A stretch of 64,000 bases of DNA from the NCBI GenBank assembly GCA_015039365.1, contig WION01000123.1, positions 78,174 to 142,173 on the forward strand. The letters run 5' to 3'. The position numbers and the translations under genes were made by a program. Positions 58,801-64,000 of the stretch are shown here, one piece after another. Below the pieces are notes generated by a model. The model did not search any database and was not told where the DNA came from. It saw only the letters and a program-made list of their open reading frames with translations. The DNA comes from Amanita rubescens (taxonomy: Eukaryota > Basidiomycota > Agaricomycetes > Agaricales > Amanitaceae). How positions within the stretch are numbered: the first letter of the stretch is position 1; the number at the start of each line of letters is the position of its first letter.

Positions 58801-61800
58801 CTAGATCATGGAGCAGATGTGAATGCTCAGGGAGAAACATATGGCAATGCATTGCAAGCTGCATCCTATAAGGGTTCTTGTGAAGTTGTGAAGATTCTTC
58901 TGGAGAATGGAGAAAATGTGAATGCCCAGGGAGGAATATATGGCAATGCATTGCAAACTGTATCCTATATGGGAGCTAGTGAAATTGTGAAGATTCTTTT
59001 GGATCATGGAGCAGACATGAATGCTCAAGGAGGAGCATATGGTAATGCATTACAAGCTGCATCTTATAATGGTTCTAGTGAAGTTGTGAAGATTCTTCTA
59101 GACTGTGGAGCAGATGTGAATGCTCAGGGAGGAATATATGGCAATGCATTACAAGCTGCATCCTATAAGGGTTCTAGTGAAATTGTGAAGACTCTTGTGG
59201 AGAATGGAATAGATGTGAATGTTCAGGGAGGAGAATACAGCAATGCATTACAAGCTGCATCCTATAGGGGTTCTAGGGAAGTTGTGAAGATTCTTCTAGA
59301 TCATGGAGCAGATGTGAATGCTCAGGGAGGAACATTTGGCAATGCATTACAAGCTGCAGCCTATAAGGGTTCTAGTGAAGTTGTGAAGATTCTTCTTGAT
59401 CATGGAGCAAATGTGAATGCTCAGGGAGGAAGATATGGCAATGCATTACAAGCTGCATCCTATAAGGGTTCTAGTGAAATTGTGAAGACTCTTGTGGAGA
59501 ATGGAGTAGATGTGAATGTTCAGGGAGGAGAATACAGCAATGCATTACTAGCTGCATCCTACAGAGGTTCTAGGGAAGTTGTGAAGATTCTTCTAGATCA
59601 TGGAGCAGATGTGAATGCTCAGGGAGGAACATTTGGCAATGCATTACAAGCTGCATCCTGTAAGGGTTCTACTGAAATTGTCAAGATTCTTCTGGAGAAT
59701 GGGGTAGATTTGAATGTTCAGGGAGGAGAGTATGGCAGTGCATTACAAGCTGCATCCTACATGGGTTGTAGTGAAGTTGTGAAGATTCTTCTGGATCATG
59801 GAGCAAATGTGAATGCTCAGGGAGGAAGATATGGCAATGCATTGCAAGCTGCAGCCTATAAGGGTTCTAGTGAAGTTGTGAATATTCTTCTGTATCATGG
59901 AGCAAATGTGAATGCTCAGGCAGGAAGATATGGCAATGCATTACAAGCTGCAGCCTATAAGGGTTCTAGTGCAGTTGTGAATATTCTTCTGGATCGTGGA
60001 GCAAATGTGAATGCCCAGGGAGGAAGATATGGCAATATATTGCAAGCTGCAGCCTATAAGGGTTCTAGTGAAGTTGTGAAGATTCTTGTGGATCATGGAG
60101 CAAATGTGAATGCCCAGGGAGGAAGATATGGCAATGCATTGCAAACTGCATCCTATATGGGTTCTACTGAAGTTGTGAAGATTCTTCTAGATCATGGAGC
60201 AAATGTGAATTCTCAGGGAGGAAGATATGGCAATGCATTGCAAGCTGCAGCCTATAAGTGTTTTACTGAAATTGTGAAGACTCTCATGGAGAATGGCATA
60301 GATGTGAATGCTCAGGGAGGAGAATATGGAAATGCATTATATGCTGCATCCTATATGGGTTCTAGTGAAGTTGTGAATAGTCTTCTGGATCATGGAGCAG
60401 ATGTGAATGCTCAGGGTGGAAAATATGGCAATGTATTGTTAGCTGCAGTATATGAGGGTCATGCTCAGGTTGTCAAGCTTCTCTTGAGCAAAAGAGCAGA
60501 TGTCCATAGTTTAACACAAGCACTGTATATTGCAAAATTTAGGGGTGATATAGCAACTGTTAATGTTCTTCTAGACATGGGAGCAAATCTAAGCACCACT
60601 AGCTCTTTACCTTCTCATGGTATGTGAATGATAATGTTTTTCTCTGTATTACTAATCTGCCTACTAGCATTTCCATGGGTTTTCCCTCATGACATAGATA
60701 TCTATAGTGTACCATCTGAGTTCAGGACAAGTGACACTGAGTGGTGGGCAGTTTTCAATCCCATCATCAAGAGAGTGTTAGATGTTCAATTAGTGCACAA
60801 CTTGATCCACAATGGGTGTGTGACCTCTGTTTTGGCATGGACATCACACTTCTCACATGTTTGTTTTAGTCCTGCATCTTGTATCAGGTTCTCAATGGAC
60901 GGCAGGTACCTTGCTACAGCATTCAGCAAGACTACACAAATGTATGACATCAAGACAGGTGTTGTGACATGGTGTGTCATGATCTTCACCAATAGAAAGC
61001 TCATCTCAATCCATTGAATAGTGTTCTAGTTGATAAATTAGCAAAAGGGAACATTTCTAGCATATGTTTCAGTCCTGATAACAAATTACTGGCCACTGGC
61101 ACAGACTCACTTGATAAAAAAATCAGAGTATGTGATTTATCTATGGCAATAATATTGGTTAAATCTAGCATTCCACAGGTCTGGGACATTGCAGAACAGC
61201 ATATTCTGTTTGTGTTTGATGAGCACCAAGAAGGAATCTGTTCCTTAAACTTCTCTTTTGATGGACATCTGCTTGTATCTGGATCAATGGATGGCATGGT
61301 TAAAATTTGGGATGTAATTAATGCAGGGGCTCCATGCAAGGTGTGTTATTGGTCAATTTCATTGCCAAGTATTAACTGTTCATGTACTCAGGTCCTGGCC
61401 AAAACCAATCCAGGCACCCTCAATGTTCAACCACTGCTAACACCTGTATCCTTCTCTCCCAATCAACAATTTGTTGCAGCAGCCTCTGATGATGCCACCA
61501 TTTGCTTATGGGAGGCAACAACAGGTGCTCCTGTTGAGCAACTTTTATGGCACCAAAATCCTGTGTGTACCATTGTCTTTATGCCTGATGGTAAAAGGCT
61601 TGTTAGTGGTGACTATGGAGGCACAGTGAAGTATTGGGATGTGAGCAAGTTCCTAGGTGGATCTAATGGGAGAAAAGATAATGAGCATGAGCATGCACAA
61701 AGTGACAATTCAGAAGCATCTGGGATAATAGAGAGAGAAGAGGAACAGAATAATTGCTGTACCATGACTTGTACTGCTCATGGAGTAAGTTTGACTGTGG

Positions 61801-62139
61801 CTTCATGTGGTCCAAGCTAATACAGTGTTTGGCACCATTGCAGGATCAGGATGTTGCTGTTGTGGTCTCACATGATGGGCAGTGGGTCATGTCATGTCCT
61901 GTTGGCTCCAATGTTGTCCAGCTCTGGGATGCCAAATCAGGAGAGGTACTGCTCATGCTCAGAACCCACACCAACTTTGATCCAATTTCTTCATTTGAAT
62001 TCTGTCCCACAGGGGGACTCATTGCAACAGGAAGTCATGAAGGGAAAGTGATGATATGTATGCTCTTTTCTTGTTCCTGTGACCTGTACTAAGCTCCCTC
62101 TAATACCCAGGGAGTTATGGCTTGGTGCAAGATGTTTAG
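55894..62139 (+). CDS. NACHT - ankyrin array - Tup1-like WD40 fusion protein (one frameshift)
   Basis: Spliced reading: the exon from 55894 carries the standard mushroom NACHT lead-in (KWLDPPDPSINHNNAR, then TWKQQPNSLMWING). After an intron comes Walker A (GISGCGKT, split at 56052/56105). The Walker B-like strand YVVIDALDECDE and sensor-like HLLMTSRRE follow, then a winged-helix-type region (GMFCWVACQIQELK, LPKSLEATYDQILQRI). From about 57480 there are ankyrin repeats, 27 of them nearly identical. An intron at 60621-60668 joins them to a WD40 domain whose start (EWWAVFNPIIKRVLDVQLVH, then CIRFSMDGRYLAT) is that of the Tup1 co-repressor. About five blades follow, ending KVMIWSYG. The 5' end is incomplete. 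A single extra base near 58304 breaks the frame inside the ankyrin array. NACHT-ankyrin proteins are innate-immunity-like NTPase receptors; the WD40 part is inferred to act as the effector or binding end. Confidence 0.8.
57760..60450 (+). repeat. Ankyrin-coding tandem array, about 27 units of 99 bp
   Basis: Each 33-residue unit reads approximately GNALQAASYKGSSEVV, KILLDHGADVNAQGG and R/E-Y. Units fall into two main types: DHGADVNAQGG and ENGVDVNVQGGEY. A three-unit block (297 bp) beginning near 59190 is repeated near 59487, so recent unequal exchange has occurred. Units are more similar to each other than expected for old ankyrin repeats, which normally keep only the fold-determining positions. 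Confidence 0.92.
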
Positions 62140-62431
62140 CAATGAATGTCTCTTTGTATATTTTGTCTTATTGCTTTTATCATTTACATGTACACATAGT
62201 GGGCCCACTACTATATGGAGCACAATATCATGCTGCACGCATACACTTCAGATCTACTCTGGCCCAAAATATTCCCCATGTTGTAACAGGAACATTACAT
62301 GGCTCAGAATTAGTGGTTCAACTTGAATATGACCCATGATACATATAATACAAAGCGCCAACTATACATAAGGTGCATCTCGTCTACAATGTCACTCGTA
62401 CGTAACAGACTCGTCATGAACAGGTTCCTAA
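62140..62431. other. Short intergenic region; right edge of CpG-poor block
   Basis: CpG dinucleotides are nearly absent up to about 62350 and become frequent from 62353 (AAAGCGCC) onward. No terminal repeat or target duplication was found at the edge. Confidence 0.5.
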
Positions 62432-63668
62432 CTAAGCGGCCTGCAACGCAAGGCTGACGCGTACATGTGAAAGTACATCCGCAATCAGCCCGCGGACGTC
62501 ATTAGTCTGTATGTGCTTATCAATCACTTCACCAACATCCACTCCCAAACTATTTAATCCCGTCACCTCAGCAGCGGCCAAATGCCGCGTATCGGGTGCA
62601 AATATCAATGATATCACAATTAAGATAGGGTTGTCAGATGGGGAACTAGCGACGTTGTACGTCAGCCGAAGTTCATTCTCAGATGCCGTATGAGATTCGT
62701 GCAAGCCCTGGGTAAATCGGTGGAGCGTCAGGGATTCCGTGTACCTGAAGGCTGTCAAGTACACTCTGGTGTTTGGGTGCATAGGACGTACCAGTCGTAA
62801 AGCGGTACCAACTTTCCATCGTCCTCGTCGACTTTGGCAAGTTTCACAGCCTTTTCTGCTTCCGCTCTTTCCATTTTCGAATTCTCTAGTTGGAGACCGC
62901 CACTTTTCACCCGCTCTCGGGTTGCCTGGACCTTCTTGGACGTGGCTTGGACTTCATCGTGTAGGGTTTGCATTTGTTCGACTTGTTCCGCGAGCTTTTG
63001 GTCAGCCATAGGTATTGTGAGTCTGGGGTGAGGATGGGACTGCCTCAGTCGCGCCAACGCCAATTTCGCGTCTATAATCTTCTGCGCGAGTACGGTGGCT
63101 CTCTCGGTCGCCTTCTTGATCTTGTCGTAATCTAAATGAGTTCTCAGCTAAGCAAAAAGACAACCACGTATCATACCTTCCTCAACCAGCGGTGCCAAAG
63201 TCTTTATGTTACCCTGAGTCTCCGATAGTCTCGTCTTTGCTTCCCTCAACCGTGCCTTCTTTTCTTCATTCTTGGCTTGGAGTTCATGGTTGTCATCGTC
63301 AGTAACCATTGGAGCATCGTCGATATCGCTGACAATCGTCTTGACGTATTTGTCTTTCGCGTTCTGTTCAAGGTGTTGAAACTTGAGTTTCCTAAGAAAC
63401 GTCTGAGGCGCATTAAGCATCAACTCGTGTATACTTGAGCATTATGAAACCTACCAACCATTTGGGCAGCAACATCGGACGCGACGATAGCAGGGTCCTT
63501 TAGAACAGTTTCATCTCCGTCGATTTCTAGTCTGGTCGTGTGGAATTCCGCAGCGTTGGATTTGAGCTTTAAATTCGCCTTCTCGAGCGCGTCCTGCAGC
63601 GAGCGTGTCGCCTCTAGACGTTTTTCTTGCTCTGCGGCACCCTCCAATGAATTGCGCGTTGTGATCAT
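62432..63668 (-). CDS. sos7: Kinetochore protein Sos7-like coiled-coil protein
   Basis: Four exons on the minus strand (63459-63668, 63177-63402, 62792-63131, 62432-62744) join in phase to 362 residues. The protein is mostly coiled coil. It has a conserved-looking N-terminal stretch (RSLQDALEKANLKLKS, then FLRKLKFQHLEQNAKDKYVK), long heptads through residue about 260, and a small C-terminal globular domain (ENELRLTYNV, VISLIFAPDTRHL, IDKHIQTNDVRGLIADVL) resembling an RWD-type fold. This layout is that of the fungal Sos7 family, which partners Spc7/KNL1 at kinetochores. The naming is from remembered family architecture, not a search. A broken copy lies at 52975-53490. Confidence 0.65.
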
Positions 63669-63712
63669 GAGCGTGGCTGAGGTGCGACCATCCGCGTGAC
63701 CTGATCACTAAT

Positions 63713-64000
63713 CGAGTAATTCCATAATCAGAATTCGGTTTCCCGCTGGCAACCGCTCCTCACTCCACAGCACATATATACACAAGTGGTAAGTCCAACG
63801 TTTATCGTTAGCGGACCAGGGAAACCTAAATATTGCGGTTCAGGTCATTTTACCCAGATACCGATTCAATGAACAAAGGTATGCCCATGCACCCGAGTTC
63901 CGGTTACGGAGTTGGCAAGTCTCATTCGTTGTTGGAACCTAGGACCTCGCGACGGGGGCGAATCAGGTGATGCGGAAGCTCACAGTGAGCGACAGCGCTT
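63713..64000. repeat. Upstream flank of the Sos7-like gene, repeated at 52280-52600
   Basis: CACAGCACATATATACACAAG, TAAGTCCAACGTTTATCG, GGACCAGGGAAACCTAAA, GCACCCGAGTTCC and AAGCTCACAGTGAGCG recur in the same order and orientation in the 52.3-52.6 kb segment. It probably contains the promoter of the gene at 63668. Confidence 0.75.

Noticed and set aside
58294..60144. Antisense frames over the ankyrin array
   Set aside because: Shadows of the repeat with the same periodicity; all information is explained by the sense strand.
57760..60450. Regularly spaced repeats considered as a CRISPR-like array
   Set aside because: The 99 bp units are contiguous coding sequence for ankyrin repeats with no unique spacers; the organism is a eukaryote.
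55680..62360. Search for terminal inverted repeats or target duplications bounding the CpG-poor NACHT block
   Set aside because: I found none at either edge, so I do not annotate it as a defined mobile element.

Overview
The window is nuclear DNA of a filamentous fungus, almost certainly an Agaricomycete (mushroom-type basidiomycete). The signs are genes split by many 45-60 bp GT-AG introns, a KDZ transposon with CxC5/CxC6-type cysteine clusters, a NACHT-ankyrin protein, an F-box/LRR protein, an intradiol dioxygenase and a cytochrome b561-type protein. Most gene models here were assembled by hand-splicing, because single open frames cover only parts of them.

Layout. 1-13.6 kb is a transposon nest: a Ty3/gypsy gag-pol (minus strand, running off the left edge), then a 7.9 kb KDZ-type DNA transposon (3370-11286) with poly-C/G tipped terminal inverted repeats, then a different Ty3/gypsy gag plus pol start with its 5' LTR (to 13624). 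That LTR abuts a host gene with a KOW-like C-terminal half (13.6-15.8 kb), which is further split by a 1.05 kb hAT-like MITE with an exact 8 bp target duplication. 17.5-20.8 kb has a divergent pair: an F-box protein and a four-exon acidic protein. 20.9-25.1 kb is a mosaic repeat array with no convincing gene. 26.9-40.7 kb is ordinary host sequence: an intradiol dioxygenase divergent from a kinesin, a cytochrome b561-domain protein, an unrecognised three-exon gene, and an eight-exon winged-helix-like/coiled-coil gene.

40.8-48.1 kb holds a direct duplication of a GH27 alpha-galactosidase gene, both copies disabled by different frameshifts, with an HNH-nuclease-family relic between them. 50.5-51.1 kb is a small unknown gene. 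53 kb has a truncated copy of the Sos7-like kinetochore gene that lies intact at 62.4-63.7 kb.

55.9-62.1 kb is the most interesting locus: one apparent transcription unit encoding a NACHT NTPase, about 27 nearly identical 33-residue ankyrin repeats and a C-terminal WD40 domain that resembles the Tup1 co-repressor. It sits in a roughly 6.6 kb CpG desert, like the KDZ transposon and unlike its neighbours, and carries one frameshift in the ankyrin array.

The host genes are not an obvious pathway or cluster. The common theme is mobile-element invasion, local duplication and decay around single-copy genes.
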